Shown here: one piece after another, positions 1-7,578 of the stretch
How the letters are laid out: each line of letters opens with the position of its first letter
Numbering within the stretch: the first letter of the stretch is position 1
Assembly: GCA_035268985.1 (NCBI GenBank)
Contig: DATFJV010000077.1
Location: 1-33,823 of the forward strand
Direction of reading: 5' to 3'
Source: JAAYHV01 sp035268985
GTDB taxonomy: Bacteria > Bacillota > Clostridia > Peptostreptococcales > Anaerovoracaceae
DNA: 33,823 bases
Notes under the pieces: generated by a model
The model's input: the letters and a program-made list of their open reading frames with translations, nothing else
Database searches by the model: none
What the model was told of the DNA's origin: nothing
Program-made: the position numbers and the translations under genes

Positions 1-315
1 AACCTTAATATATGGATATGTTTTATCATCCTTCATCAAAACATTGTACTTAGGCCTATATTTTTTTATCAAATTACTCTCTAAAACCAATGCTTCAATT
101 TCAGATGCACATGATATATAATCAAACTCAAAAATATTTGAGACCATTGATTTAATCTTAGGATTTGTTTGATATGATTTTTGAAAATATTGTCTAACTC
201 TATTTTTTAGAGATATTGCTTTCCCAACATAAATAATAGTTCCCAAGCTATCTTTGTGCATGTATACCCCTGGTGAATCGGGCAGTTTTTTTAATTCCTC
301 TTCAATATTAAACAT
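1..315 (-). CDS. uvrC: UvrABC excinuclease subunit C, N-terminal part (cut by window edge)
   Basis: Only the first 105 codons lie in the window; the gene continues past base 1. The start of the protein reads MFNIEEELKKLPDSPGVYMH, followed by IIYVGKAISLKNRVRQYF and later KKYRPKYNVLMKDDK. This is the GIY-YIG nuclease domain at the UvrC N-terminus, with the G-V-Y and Y-V-G strands about 12 residues apart, Arg in the NRVRQYF helix and a Glu near IEALVLE. UvrC makes the 3' incision in nucleotide excision repair after UvrA and UvrB have marked damage. The ATG shares one base with the TAA of the upstream carboxypeptidase-like gene (TAATG), so translation is probably coupled and the gene ends a serC > dac > uvrC unit. 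Identification is firm; intactness beyond the edge cannot be judged. Confidence 0.93.
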   Translation of the reverse strand, partial: MFNIEEELKKLPDSPGVYMHKDSLGTIIYVGKAISLKNRVRQYFQKSYQTNPKIKSMVSNIFEFDYISCASEIEALVLESNLIKKYRPKYNVLMKDDKTYPYIKV

Positions 316-1706
316 TATTTGTGATAGGTCCAGTTTCTTCTTTTTCTGTCCTCCTCCATTTCCATACTTTTTATAGCCATTTCCTTGATTTTTGCTGCTC
401 TTCTTTCACGTTTCTTTTTTAAATTGATTCGCCTTAAATTGATTATATATGATATGCCCATTAATATAAACAATGCAACAATACCTGCAATTATTGATGC
501 TCTATTTGATATATATATATATGAAGGAAACCAACCCACTTTTACATCTTCATTGACCATTAAATCGACTCCACCTACTAATTCATTGCCAATATATATA
601 TTGTATCTACCGACAACTTCACCCTTTGTTACAGGTGCCGTCAAGTTTTTATCTATAACTGTTACTGTTTCGATTAATTCCTCAGATGCGCCCTTTGGCA
701 AATATACATAACCTTTATTTTTAGCCATAACATTTAGCTTGGTGATTTCACCATGTCTAACCTTTATCTCTCCAACTACATCACCATATTTAATCAAAGC
801 ATTCCTTGTGACATTATTAATACTATAATCTAAAAGTTTTATTGAATCTGAAACAATATTGTTTTCATTATCACCTAATATAACTACTATTAAATCCATG
901 TCATCATTTATACATCCAACCGTAAGACTGCTGGTATTATCGTTTTGTCCTTTTCCTGTTTTACCAGCATATACACCTTCATACATGGAAATTCTATCAG
1001 AACCATTTACCTCAACTAACTCCCCACTATTTAAAAGCGCTACTTTGGTTTTAATTATTCTCTCATCACTTTTATTTGTGGCTCTAATCGTACATTCACT
1101 CATAGATAATATTTTCTTTATTAATGGGTAATCTAAAGCTTTTCCAGTCATCATTGCAACATCTTCCGCTGAGCTGTATTGCATTTCATCACTTATCCCA
1201 GTAGGATTTGTAAAATTAGTGTTTTGAAGATTCAATTCCTTTGCTTTAGCATTCATTGAACTTACAAATTCTTCTAAAGATTCCATTGAATATTTAGCTA
1301 AAGCTTGTGATGCCTCGTTAGATGAATCTATTAGCATAAGTTTAATTAAATCACTTACGCTAATTATTTCGCCTTCTATTAGTCCTCCTTCTTCAAAATC
1401 TAAATTTTCGTCAATTTCCAGTTTATTATCATATTCCACGTCTGTTTTGATATTGTCAATTAGAACCATTGCTGACATTAGTTTGACTATTCCCCCAGGA
1501 TTTAGATGTTGCTCTGGATTCTTTTCATAAACTGCTTCTCCAGTTGAAGCAGCTAATACATACGCACCCGACCCACTAATTTCAGGCGTTATGTTTTCCC
1601 CATAGGATTTATTGGGCAATACAACAATTACCATGGCAAAAGCCATAGTAATTGCGATGATTTTTTTTATTATATTTGATTTTTTTTCTATATTATTTAT
1701 TTTCAT
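315..1706 (-). CDS. Peptidase S11 (D-Ala-D-Ala carboxypeptidase) family protein lacking the catalytic Ser
   Basis: 463 aa from the ATG at 1706; a TTG two codons upstream is also possible. Residues 1-37 form an N-terminal signal or anchor segment. A penicillin-binding S11 domain follows, then a DacF-like C-terminal beta domain (about 305-390), a membrane helix (about 404-424) and a basic tail. Family members trim the terminal D-Ala from peptidoglycan stem peptides outside the cell. The usual catalytic SxxK block (as in YPASTTKIMTA) reads NPGGIVKLMSA here, at residues 69-79. Lys75 is kept but the nucleophile position is Gly72. The SxN motif (SSN, 128-130) and KTG (249-251) are present. The protein may therefore be a non-hydrolytic peptidoglycan-binding homologue, although the rest of the fold looks intact. 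It overlaps the serC end by 14 bases and shares one base with uvrC. Family assignment is strong; activity is doubtful. Confidence 0.9.
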   Translation of the reverse strand: MKINNIEKKSNIIKKIIAITMAFAMVIVVLPNKSYGENITPEISGSGAYVLAASTGEAVYEKNPEQHLNPGGIVKLMSAMVLIDNIKTDVEYDNKLEIDENLDFEEGGLIEGEIISVSDLIKLMLIDSSNEASQALAKYSMESLEEFVSSMNAKAKELNLQNTNFTNPTGISDEMQYSSAEDVAMMTGKALDYPLIKKILSMSECTIRATNKSDERIIKTKVALLNSGELVEVNGSDRISMYEGVYAGKTGKGQNDNTSSLTVGCINDDMDLIVVILGDNENNIVSDSIKLLDYSINNVTRNALIKYGDVVGEIKVRHGEITKLNVMAKNKGYVYLPKGASEELIETVTVIDKNLTAPVTKGEVVGRYNIYIGNELVGGVDLMVNEDVKVGWFPSYIYISNRASIIAGIVALFILMGISYIINLRRINLKKKRERRAAKIKEMAIKSMEMEEDRKRRNWTYHK

Positions 1707-2784
1707 TTTCAAAGTTTTTCATAAAATCTACTAAAGCGTCTACACCTTCTACTGGCATTGCATTGTACAAACTAGCCCTTAAACCACCTACAGATCTATG
1801 ACCTTTAAGATTTATTAAACCAATACTCTTGGCTTCTGCTATGAATTTAGCATCTAGATCTTTATCGCCTGTTACGAACACAATATTCATAAGTGATCTA
1901 TCTTCTTTTTTCACCGGGCACTTAAACATTTGGCTTTCTTCTATGGCATTATATAGCTTTTCTGCTTTAGCTACATCTATTTTGTGCATCTCTTTAACGC
2001 CACCTATACTCTTAATATATTTAAACACCTCTCCCGCTATATATATTGTGTAACATGGCGGTGTATTATACATTGAATCTTTTTCAGCATGTATTTTGTA
2101 ATCCAAGTAAACTGGTGTTTTTTCATCCGCAAAACCAATTAAATCTTCCCTCATGATTACCATGGTCATTCCAGCTGGTGCTACATTTTTTTGTGCCCCC
2201 GCATATATTAAACCGAACTTACTAACATCAATTTCTTCTGACAATATGCATGATGACATATCAGCTACTAATATTAAGTCTCCCACATCAGGTACCTCAT
2301 TAAAATGTGTACCACAAATAGTATTGTTATATGTAATATGAACATAATCTGCATCTGCTCTGAAGTCTTCTTGTTTAAGTTTTGATATATATGTAAAATT
2401 ATCATCTTCTGAGCTTGCTGCTACCTTAATATCCCCAAACTTTTTAGCTTCTGTATAAGCTTTTTTTGCCCAAGAACCAGTAATTACGTAATCAGCTTTT
2501 TGGGAATTTTTCAAGAGATTTAAAGGCACCATAGAAAACTGTAATGTTCCTCCGCCTTGCAAAAACATCACCTTGTAGTTATCAGGTATGTTCATCAGAT
2601 CTCTTAAATTTGCTTCCGCCGTAGTTATAATTTCATCGAATTCCTTAGACCTATGACTCATTTCCATAACGGATTCCCCTAACCCATTATAGCTTGTCAT
2701 TTGTTTTGCTGCATCATTTAAAACTTCCAATGGCAACATAGATGGTCCCGCTGAGAAGTTAAATACTCTTTCATTAATACCCAT
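1693..2784 (-). CDS. serC: Phosphoserine aminotransferase
   Basis: 363 aa, the usual length for the family. It transfers an amino group from glutamate to 3-phosphohydroxypyruvate, giving phosphoserine (step 2 of serine synthesis), with PLP as cofactor. Landmarks are FNFSAGPSMLP at residues 8-18, the phosphate-binding GGGT near 77-80, and the PLP lysine in YAGAQKNVAPAG (Lys199). The start is set at 2784 because a clear GGAGGG sits 8 bases upstream; an ATG eight codons earlier (2808) would put that ribosome site inside the coding sequence. The gene diverges from the serA-type dehydrogenase across 144 bases holding promoters for both directions, so the two pathway enzymes are physically paired. 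It overlaps the downstream carboxypeptidase-like gene. Confidence 0.96.
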   Translation of the reverse strand: MGINERVFNFSAGPSMLPLEVLNDAAKQMTSYNGLGESVMEMSHRSKEFDEIITTAEANLRDLMNIPDNYKVMFLQGGGTLQFSMVPLNLLKNSQKADYVITGSWAKKAYTEAKKFGDIKVAASSEDDNFTYISKLKQEDFRADADYVHITYNNTICGTHFNEVPDVGDLILVADMSSCILSEEIDVSKFGLIYAGAQKNVAPAGMTMVIMREDLIGFADEKTPVYLDYKIHAEKDSMYNTPPCYTIYIAGEVFKYIKSIGGVKEMHKIDVAKAEKLYNAIEESQMFKCPVKKEDRSLMNIVFVTGDKDLDAKFIAEAKSIGLINLKGHRSVGGLRASLYNAMPVEGVDALVDFMKNFENENK

Positions 2785-2833
2785 TAAAATTTCCCTCCAA
2801 ATATCCACGTTTAATACATTAATTAACGTAAAA

Positions 2834-2862
2834 ATTATATCACTTATGATGTTGAAAGTAAA
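2834..2862 (-). promoter_or_regulatory. Promoter for the serC unit
   Basis: Read leftward: -35 TTTACT (2857-2862), 17-base spacer, -10 TATAAT (2834-2839). It overlaps the -35 of the divergent serA-type promoter, so the two transcription starts probably compete or share control. Seen by eye only. Confidence 0.6.
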
Positions 2863-2880
2863 GACTATAGGTGATATACT
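2852..2880 (+). promoter_or_regulatory. Promoter for the serA-type gene
   Basis: -35 TTGAAA (2852-2857), spacer of exactly 17 bases, -10 TATACT (2875-2880). This places a start near 2887 and a leader of about 40 bases. A strong GGGAGGGG ribosome site follows just before the ATG at 2929. Confidence 0.7.
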
Positions 2881-2928
2881 CTATTTGTTAGTTTGAAATT
2901 TAGTCAGTAGTTTTGGGAGGGGTTAATA

Positions 2929-4080
2929 ATGGAAAAATTATACGTTTCAACTTTGAATAATATCTCAACTGTTGGTCTTAATCATCTAAATGATAATTAT
3001 GCACTAACAGAAGACATTGATAAAGCAAAGGGTATATTAGTTAGAAGTCACGGTATGCATGATATGGAATTTTCAGAAGATCTTATGGCAATCGCAAGGG
3101 CTGGAGCAGGTGTTAATAACATTCCTTTGGAAAAATGTGCCGATAAAGGTATTGTGGTATTTAACACACCAGGCGCAAATGCTAATGCCGTAAAAGAACT
3201 AGTAATAGCCGGTATACTAATATCTGCTAGAAACATAGACAAAGGAATGGCATGGGCTAGCACTTTAAGCGAAAATGTTTCTAAAGAAGTCGAAAAAGGC
3301 AAAAAACAATTTGCAGGCACTGAAATAAAAGGCAAAAAATTAGGTGTAGTTGGACTTGGTGCAATAGGGGTATTAGTTGCAAACGCAGCAACAGCACTAG
3401 GTATGCAAGTTTATGGAACTGACCCATTTTTTTCTACTAAAGCTGCTTTAAACCTTAACTCCAATGTTGAATTTGTGCCTACAACAGAAGAGATGCTAGC
3501 AGAATGTGATTATGTAAGTTTGCATCTGCCTTCTTTAGAATCAACAAAAGGCATGTTTAATAAAGATATGATTAAAAATATGAAAGACGGCTCAGTGCTT
3601 CTTAATTTTGCTAGGGGGAATTTAATTATAGAAGAAGACATTTTAGATGCTTTAAAAATAGGTAACTTAGGTAAATATGTAACTGATTTTCCAAGTGATT
3701 CGATTATAAATAAAGAAGGTGTTGTTTCAATTCCTCATTTAGGAGCATCAACTGAAGAAGCTGAAGACAATTGTGCTACTATGGCGACACTTCAGTTAAT
3801 GGATTATATAGAAAATGGGAATATTGTAAACTCTGTCAATTACCCCGCGGTTTCAATGAAAGCTCTTCCTAATACAAAGAAAATTGCTGTAATGACTAAA
3901 GATGTTGATGATGTCATTAGTATGTTAAGTAAAGCGTTGGGAGGTTCAAATATTTTAGAATTTGCAACAAATAAAAAAGGTGCTTACGGTTATACGCTCG
4001 TTATGATATCAAAGGATTGCGATACTTGCAGTGTTAATAATTTAAATGATAAAGGCATAATAAAAGTTAGAGAAATTTAA
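2929..4080 (+). CDS. serA: D-3-phosphoglycerate dehydrogenase family protein
   Basis: 383 aa. Likely oxidises 3-phosphoglycerate to 3-phosphohydroxypyruvate with NAD, the first step of serine synthesis; divergence from serC supports this. The Rossmann motif GLGAIG is at 142-147. Catalytic Arg229 is in NFARGN and His270 in IPHLGAST. The acid between them, expected about 29 residues after the Arg within a D-V-x-x-x-E-P stretch, is not at its usual place: this segment reads YVTDFPSDS and is shorter. From memory, this form recurs in clostridial SerA homologues. Residues from about 305 form a short, poorly conserved ACT-like tail, so classical serine feedback may be weakened. The start follows GGGAGGGG at good spacing. 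Confidence in the family is high, in substrate moderate to high. Confidence 0.88.
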   Translation: MEKLYVSTLNNISTVGLNHLNDNYALTEDIDKAKGILVRSHGMHDMEFSEDLMAIARAGAGVNNIPLEKCADKGIVVFNTPGANANAVKELVIAGILISARNIDKGMAWASTLSENVSKEVEKGKKQFAGTEIKGKKLGVVGLGAIGVLVANAATALGMQVYGTDPFFSTKAALNLNSNVEFVPTTEEMLAECDYVSLHLPSLESTKGMFNKDMIKNMKDGSVLLNFARGNLIIEEDILDALKIGNLGKYVTDFPSDSIINKEGVVSIPHLGASTEEAEDNCATMATLQLMDYIENGNIVNSVNYPAVSMKALPNTKKIAVMTKDVDDVISMLSKALGGSNILEFATNKKGAYGYTLVMISKDCDTCSVNNLNDKGIIKVREI

Positions 4081-4087
4081 TTATTCT

Positions 4088-4114
4088 GTGGGCAATATTT
4101 TGCCCACTTTTTTT
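4088..4114 (+). terminator. Intrinsic terminator after the serA-type gene
   Basis: Perfect 8-bp stem GTGGGCAA/TTGCCCAC with a TATT loop, followed by seven T. It starts 7 bases after the stop codon and ends 10 bases before the next ATG, so the channel gene's ribosome site (AGGTG) lies immediately beyond the T-run. The channel gene must rely on readthrough or on a promoter inside serA. Confidence 0.9.
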
Positions 4115-4124
4115 AGGTGTTAAT

Positions 4125-4934
4125 ATGAGCAAAAAAAGGTTATTTAAAATTATTAGTATAGGTCAATTAAATGATACTCCTAGCAGGATTTACGATTTTA
4201 TATCAATGTTAGCAGTACTAATTACTATTGTCATATCAATAATAGACACATTCCCAGCTTCAGATAAATACGCAAATATCATTGGAATATCAGAATTATT
4301 AACAGTTTTGTTTTTTACAATCGATTACATACTGAGGATTTATACTGCAACTATATTATATCCTGATTCTAGCAATAAAAAGGCGATGATTAAATATGCC
4401 ATATCTGTTCCAGGTATAGTTGATTTCTTTTCATCAATCCCCTTCTTTTTCCCTTCATTTAAGGGAACACCTGCACTTAGAATTTTTAGAATTATTAGAA
4501 TACTAAGGGTTTTAAGAATGAAAAACTATTCTTCCCCTTTAATGCTCATTTCCAAAGTATTAAATAAGAAAAAGCATCAGTTACTATCTTCAGTATTTAT
4601 TCTTTTACTTTTGGTTTTAGCTGCTTCTCTTCTTATGTATAACGCAGAACATGAAGCTCAGCCCGATGATTTTAAAAACGCATTTTCCGGTATGTGGTGG
4701 GCTACATCAACACTTTTTACTGTAGGGTATGGTGATATAGTTCCTATAACAGTTCTTGGCAGATTTTTTGCATCGATATTAACCTTTTTAGGTGTATTAG
4801 TAGTAGCGATACCTACTGGCATATTATCAGCAGGTTTCGTAGAAGAGTTCTCATTGGAAAATAAAAATGATGCCAAAGCTGAATGCCCAGACATCATATA
4901 TTGTCCATATTGTGGTAAAAAAATCAGGAAATAG
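4125..4934 (+). CDS. Six-helix voltage-gated-type potassium channel with C-terminal zinc ribbon
   Basis: 269 aa integral membrane protein. Helices S1 (about 21-43), S2 (52-76), S3 (91-110) and S4 are followed by S5, a pore loop and S6 (about 206-240). S4 carries Arg at 119, 122, 125, 128 and 131, the every-third-residue pattern of a voltage sensor. The pore loop holds the potassium selectivity filter TVGYGD at 199-204. The cytoplasmic tail ends with Cys254 and a C-P-Y-C-G knuckle (260-264), a possible metal or redox site, though only one full CxxC is present. There is no RCK/TrkA-N or cyclic-nucleotide domain. The gene stands alone between a terminator and a convergent lipid kinase gene whose stop codon abuts its own. 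Ion selectivity is well supported; gating and physiology are inferred. Confidence 0.92.
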   Translation: MSKKRLFKIISIGQLNDTPSRIYDFISMLAVLITIVISIIDTFPASDKYANIIGISELLTVLFFTIDYILRIYTATILYPDSSNKKAMIKYAISVPGIVDFFSSIPFFFPSFKGTPALRIFRIIRILRVLRMKNYSSPLMLISKVLNKKKHQLLSSVFILLLLVLAASLLMYNAEHEAQPDDFKNAFSGMWWATSTLFTVGYGDIVPITVLGRFFASILTFLGVLVVAIPTGILSAGFVEEFSLENKNDAKAECPDIIYCPYCGKKIRK

Positions 4935-5912
4935 TTATTTCAATAACGCCTTTCTAATATTTGTTTTCTTTTTTTTCTCTCTATTAGGAACTATAATATT
5001 AATTCCACTGTGTATTATTGAAATGTCAATTTCATCATAGCCTGGCTCAAACTCACCATCCAAGGTCCATGGCATAGATCTTTCAGCTTCTATTTGCACG
5101 GATTCTGTACTAAAAAAAGTGATCAGAGGTGAATTGAAACTTTGATCAAGCATTGCAACAATCATGCTGTTTAATTCACTTAAACTTTCTGGTGCTCTTA
5201 TTAAAAATACCTCAACTTTTCCATCATTCATATCTACATCAAAATCTTCAAATGATAATATTCCTCCCACTGAATTAGAATTACATATTGCACCGAATAT
5301 AAAATTGCCTTCTATTACTTTTTCTGGTGTAATTATTTTAACTCTTTCTGGTTTTATATTTGGAATCTCTCTAATACCTTGTAGTACATAAGCCGTATGT
5401 CCTATCATATTTTTTATATTTTGAGGTGCTTCATAAGAAGAACTTGTAAATGCTCCAAAAGAAGCTACATACGAAAAATATCTTTTATTAAATCTGCCAA
5501 CATCAAGGTTCTCAAGCTTTCCTTTAGTTATATCCTTAGCTGCAATAAGCACATTTTTTGATATTCCTATGCTAGTAGCAAAATCATTTGTACTTCCTGA
5601 TGGTATATATCCTACTGGAATATTATTGTTATTAGCTTTCAACAATCCTGCAACCACTTCATTTAGCGTCCCATCACCACCTATACACACAACTAAATCC
5701 ATTCCATTTGTGAATTCTGTGGCATATCTCATGGCATCGCCTTGTTCTTTAGTTGTTAACACAGTCGGCATATAATTGCTATCTACAAATGTCTTGATAA
5801 TCTCAACAAAAACTTTATTTGCATGCATCATGCCTGCTTTGGGATTTAAAATTACTAATATTTTTTTAGTTGCTTCATCACTTTTTAAATCATTTCCCAT
5901 TATTAGAGTCAT
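4935..5912 (-). CDS. Diacylglycerol/lipid kinase family protein (YegS/BmrU type)
   Basis: 325 aa. The N-terminal catalytic domain has ILNPKAG (about residues 21-27) and the nucleotide-binding GGDGTLNEV motif near 79-87; a C-terminal beta-sandwich domain typical of the DAGK/YegS/DgkB superfamily follows. It probably phosphorylates a lipid such as diacylglycerol or a related lipid alcohol at the inner membrane face. Substrate is unresolved, since DgkB, BmrU and YegS are close relatives. The ATG at 5912 has a GGAG six bases upstream and overlaps the end of the YihY-like gene by 23 bases, pointing to co-translation. It is the last gene of the leftward rdgB > yihY > kinase unit. Confidence 0.9.
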   Translation of the reverse strand: MTLIMGNDLKSDEATKKILVILNPKAGMMHANKVFVEIIKTFVDSNYMPTVLTTKEQGDAMRYATEFTNGMDLVVCIGGDGTLNEVVAGLLKANNNNIPVGYIPSGSTNDFATSIGISKNVLIAAKDITKGKLENLDVGRFNKRYFSYVASFGAFTSSSYEAPQNIKNMIGHTAYVLQGIREIPNIKPERVKIITPEKVIEGNFIFGAICNSNSVGGILSFEDFDVDMNDGKVEVFLIRAPESLSELNSMIVAMLDQSFNSPLITFFSTESVQIEAERSMPWTLDGEFEPGYDEIDISIIHSGINIIVPNREKKKKTNIRKALLK

Positions 5913-6897
5913 AATTATCTCCAGTCTTATTTTTATTACGATTAATATATTCTAAATCTTTTTCCATCTTATTTATATCAATAATGTGATTACCATTGGA
6001 ATCCTTCTCGCTACCTTCTTGCCTTTTTAAATACTCTTTTAGTTTTTCCGGAGTTAGTCTATGTTTTTCCATGATTTTATCCCATGCTTTATTGAACATA
6101 ACTCCAATTATTAGTACCCAAGATATAAAATAGAACCAAAACATAAGTATTACAATATTTGCCAATGAACCATATATTATATTATAGTTTGATATGTTAT
6201 TTGCATAAAACGAATAAACCACAGTAACTATTAACATTCCTAAACTTGCAACTATTGCTCCCGGTACTATTGATTTAATAGGTACTCTTATTCTAGGTAA
6301 TAAATAGTAGTTTAAAATAACCATCACAAGATATAGCCCCATGGCCAAAGGCCATCGTAATAGCAGTAGAAAATTAGTTATTACATTCATGTGGAACACG
6401 GTATCCACAAAATCATTTAATATATTGCCACCTTGTATGAATATAATAATAGCAAAGGAAATAGCAAAAAGAGAAAATATCGCCGTCGGTATAGCCATTA
6501 TTCTTTCTCTAAAGAAATTAAATTTATACGTACCACTTGTTAAAGTATAATTTGATATTCTTGCAAGTCCAAATTGTAAGCTAGACGCCGCCCACAAAGA
6601 CAAGACTATTAATAGTATATTAGTCAATACAACTGAACTTGAATCAAAAAGAACCGTTAAAGTACTTTTAACTTCACTGTCTACATATGAATCTATCCAA
6701 CTGTTCAGAAAATCCAATGACACATCAAAAACTCCTAAAAGTTGTGATATTACAATTATCGTAGGTACACTAGACATGAAAAAGAAGTATGCTAGTTGTG
6801 CTGCAAATCCCTGGTAATATGGATCATCAAATTGTTTCCATATATGAAATCCTATTCTTACATATTTATTATTTCTAAATTTCTTTTCTACGCTCAC
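5890..6897 (-). CDS. YihY/BrkB family inner membrane protein
   Basis: 335 aa with about six predicted membrane helices. The start region reads FDDPYYQGFAAQLAYFFFMS, matching the YihY/UPF0761 opening in which a conserved Ala-x-x-x-[AS]-Y-[FY] helix follows an amphipathic segment. Helices lie near 32-54, 93-112, 138-160, 180-205, 215-237 and 245-270, and a charged hydrophilic tail (about 280-335) follows. The family was once called ribonuclease BN in error; its true role is unknown. The start codon is GTG at 6897 with a GGAG about ten bases upstream. It overlaps rdgB by 23 bases and the lipid kinase by 23 bases, so all three are probably translated together. Confidence 0.88.
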   Translation of the reverse strand: MSVEKKFRNNKYVRIGFHIWKQFDDPYYQGFAAQLAYFFFMSSVPTIIVISQLLGVFDVSLDFLNSWIDSYVDSEVKSTLTVLFDSSSVVLTNILLIVLSLWAASSLQFGLARISNYTLTSGTYKFNFFRERIMAIPTAIFSLFAISFAIIIFIQGGNILNDFVDTVFHMNVITNFLLLLRWPLAMGLYLVMVILNYYLLPRIRVPIKSIVPGAIVASLGMLIVTVVYSFYANNISNYNIIYGSLANIVILMFWFYFISWVLIIGVMFNKAWDKIMEKHRLTPEKLKEYLKRQEGSEKDSNGNHIIDINKMEKDLEYINRNKNKTGDNYDSNNGK

Positions 6898-7480
6898 TTA
6901 ATAATTTCTCCAATTTCATTAAAGCCTTAGCTCTATGGCTAATTTTATTTTTTTCAATGTCGCTCAATTGAGCAAAGGATTTATCATATCCTTCCGGCAT
7001 AAATAACGGGTCATATCCAAAACCGTTTTCACCTATGGGGTTTTTCAAAATTTCACCTTTGCATTCTCCACGTGCAACTAATTCATCACCGTTTTTAAAT
7101 ATTAAGGTAATAACTGATACGAACTTTGCTGTTCTATTCTCATCACTTACATTTTCTAGAAGTTTTAATAGTTTGGAATTATTATCTTCATCAGTTGCTC
7201 CTTCACCAGAATATCTAGCACTATAAACACCAGGCTCCCCATTTAAAAAATCTACCATAAGACCACTGTCATCTGCAATTGTAGATTCCTTTGTAATTTT
7301 ATGTATTTCATAGGCCTTCTTATAGGAATTTTCTTCAAAAGTATTGCCATCTTCTATTATTTCAAATTTTTCTACGCCTGCATTATCTCTAGAAATAATT
7401 TCCATATCAAATTTTTCTAGTATAGCATCCATTTCTTTTAATTTATGCTTATTCCTTGAAGCAGCAATAATTACCCCCAT
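6875..7480 (-). CDS. rdgB: XTP/dITP diphosphatase (Ham1/RdgB family)
   Basis: 201 aa from the ATG at 7480, chosen because GGAGG lies five bases upstream; an ATG four codons earlier would overlap that site. The protein hydrolyses non-canonical purine triphosphates (dITP, XTP) to monophosphates, keeping deaminated bases out of DNA and RNA. The N-terminal strand and loop IIAASRNKHKLKEM and the metal/catalytic DDSGL (Asp70, Asp71) followed by LNGEPGVYSARYSG are the family signature. NGFGYDPLF and SHRAKAL near the C-terminus complete it. It is the first gene of a leftward three-gene unit and is fed by one of two back-to-back extended -10 promoters. Confidence 0.96.
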   Translation of the reverse strand: MGVIIAASRNKHKLKEMDAILEKFDMEIISRDNAGVEKFEIIEDGNTFEENSYKKAYEIHKITKESTIADDSGLMVDFLNGEPGVYSARYSGEGATDEDNNSKLLKLLENVSDENRTAKFVSVITLIFKNGDELVARGECKGEILKNPIGENGFGYDPLFMPEGYDKSFAQLSDIEKNKISHRAKALMKLEKLLSERRKEI

Positions 7481-7503
7481 AAAAACCTCCATATTATCAA
7501 ATA

Positions 7504-7547
7504 ATTATACCATATATCATATAAATCTCCAAATTATATGGTATAAT
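7504..7547. promoter_or_regulatory. Back-to-back divergent extended -10 promoters in a 13-bp inverted repeat
   Basis: ATTATACCATATA (7504-7516) and TATATGGTATAAT (7535-7547) are perfect inverted copies separated by 18 bases. Read outward, each contains TGGTATAAT, that is a TATAAT with an upstream TGn extension. The left copy drives rdgB, the right copy the hydroxyacid dehydrogenase gene. No good -35 is seen at 17 bases for either, which fits extended -10 promoters. The symmetry could also be an operator. Confidence 0.6.
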
Positions 7548-7578
7548 GTTTTCTATAATTATTTGTAGGAGATTAAAT

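Noticed and set aside
385..1131. Open frames on the + strand opposite the S11-type gene, and similar frames opposite other genes
   Set aside because: They lack ribosome sites, show low-complexity shadow composition, and lie opposite well-identified proteins.
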